Shown here in pieces: positions 63,466 to 64,000 of a stretch of 64,000 bases of DNA. The stretch is taken from positions 186,001 through 250,000 of the forward strand of contig NZ_JACBAZ010000008.1 of NCBI RefSeq assembly GCF_013391475.1, given 5' to 3'. The stretch is from Oceaniferula marina (GTDB lineage Bacteria > Verrucomicrobiota > Verrucomicrobiia > Verrucomicrobiales > Akkermansiaceae). A program made the position numbers and the translations under genes. How positions within the stretch are numbered: the first letter of the stretch is position 1; each line of letters begins with the position of its first letter. The notes below the pieces were generated by a model. That model searched no databases. It saw only the letters and a list, made by a program, of their open reading frames with translations, and was not told the DNA's origin.

Positions 63466-63741
63466 TTACTTGTTATGTTTGTGGTTTTTGCCGTTTTTAC
63501 CGTTCTTGTAATGGCCTTTCTTTTTGCCGTTATCGTGACCGTTCTTGTGGTGTTTCCCGTGATGGTCATCATATTTTTTGTAGTGATCTTTATCGAACTC
63601 CTCGTGATACTCTTTGCGAACCTCATCACGGACTTCTTTGTTTACTTCCTGTCGGATTTCCTTGCGAAGCGAGTCAGCATAAAGTGAGCTGCTGGAGAGA
63701 ACGAGGAGGCCGAGGACGATGCTTATTGTAGTGGTTTTCAT
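63466..63741 (-). CDS. Small secreted Lys/His/Asn-rich protein, divergent relative of the Arg/Gln/Asp copies
   Basis: 91 residues: signal peptide ISIVLGLLVLSSSSLYAD, a helical EIRQEVNKEVRDEVRKEYHEE part, then a Lys/His/Asn/Gly tail (HHGKHHKNGHDNGKKKG). Shares the leader and signal-peptide pattern with the three RQD copies but has a different tail. First gene of its unit, immediately after control region copy B. Confidence 0.6.
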   Translation of the reverse strand: MKTTTISIVLGLLVLSSSSLYADSLRKEIRQEVNKEVRDEVRKEYHEEFDKDHYKKYDDHHGKHHKNGHDNGKKKGHYKNGKNGKNHKHNK

Positions 63742-63790
63742 AGTTCTTATTTTCTAATGGTTGGTTGTTGAGTTGGTTCGTTGTAGTTGT

Positions 63791-63925
63791 CCGGGGAACG
63801 AATGCTTCCCTCAGGACGATTTAAAATTACCACCACTCCACCGATCCCACATGTATCCCAAGGGTGTAAAAAAGGGTGTAATTTGCACCTTTTTGACTAT
63901 TTCTCGCAAATTCTCCTTCTCGCTA
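63791..63925 (-). repeat. 135-bp duplicated control region, copy B
   Basis: About 93 percent identical to 60581-60715. Same AAGGGTGTAA tandem (63860-63869 and 63873-63882 in this copy). Lies directly upstream of the gene at 63466. Confidence 0.75.
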
Positions 63926-63952
63926 GCATGTGTGACCAGGACTGCCGATTAA

Positions 63953-63989
63953 TAAAAAAGCGGCCATGGAATCGCTCCCATGACCGCTG
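63953..63989 (-). terminator. Terminator of a minus-strand gene beyond the window
   Basis: Minus strand: AGCGGTCATGG and CCATGGCCGCT arms (63959-63969 and 63978-63988, one mismatch), then a T-run (63954-63959 on plus). Implies a gene that ends just past base 64000. Confidence 0.6.
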
Positions 63990-64000
63990 GTATTACTACA

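Noticed and set aside
60581-63925. Two similar 135-bp blocks considered as CRISPR or insertion sequence ends
   Set aside because: Only two copies, spaced by 3.2 kb with genes between, no spacer structure and no transposase.

Overview
The window reads as chromosomal DNA of a verrucomicrobial bacterium, probably of the Akkermansiaceae/Rubritaleaceae type. The support is lineage-typical genes: an Amuc_1098-type type IV pilus secretin, a very long protein of the Verru_Chthon cassette A type, a giant alpha-2-macroglobulin-like protein with TPR arms, and many large secreted or lipid-anchored proteins without close named families. Shine-Dalgarno signals are mostly absent. Coding density is high on both strands. 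The only RNA gene I can support is one tRNA-Val(UAC). I see no CRISPR array, prophage, complete insertion sequence or replication origin.

Layout. 1-5040: end of a foldase-like gene, metG, a 200-bp nested-palindrome (MITE-like) element beginning at the metG stop, a family-9 glycosyltransferase, and an orphan nuoB-nuoC pair. 5231-16012: the TPR secretin, then two uncharacterised envelope genes leading into a MoxR ATPase - DUF58 - TgpA-type transglutaminase operon. 16066-23079: a small secreted protein, the prepilin-like cassette A protein, a BlaI/BlaR1-type pair, and a divergent lipoprotein behind repeated ATGCT/AGCAT boxes. 23086-26385: a 2-oxoacid dehydrogenase operon (E1alpha, E1beta, E2). 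26573-29961: a nucleotidyltransferase/sugar-kinase pair, a Nudix hydrolase, and a divergent HTH-metallo-beta-lactamase fusion. 30052-43826: the 2816-residue alpha-2-macroglobulin-like gene, a transglutaminase-like protein and a large secreted protein. 43895-51619: nagB, an MFS-acyltransferase fusion, a DUF167 gene, tRNA-Val, a lipoprotein, an MscS channel and cysS. 51633-58057: an AT-richer divergent pair, a secreted trypsin-like protease and a large lipoprotein, both with propeller-like segments. 58279-59838: hemB and a small anchored protein. 59934-64000: a cluster of tiny secreted Arg/Gln/Asp-rich proteins and a His-rich three-repeat protein, organised around a duplicated 135-bp control region.

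Themes. Much of the window builds or polices the cell envelope: secretin, A2M, protease, transglutaminases, lipoproteins, MscS and lipid A/phospholipid enzymes. A 66-residue TPR block is about 67 percent identical between the secretin and the A2M protein, which suggests a shared envelope adaptor module. The most novel-looking units are the A2M protein with that TPR block placed where a bait region would be, the AT-rich protease/lipoprotein pair, and the small Arg/Gln/Asp protein cluster. NagB, the HexNAc-type kinase and the nucleotidyltransferase together suggest amino-sugar salvage.
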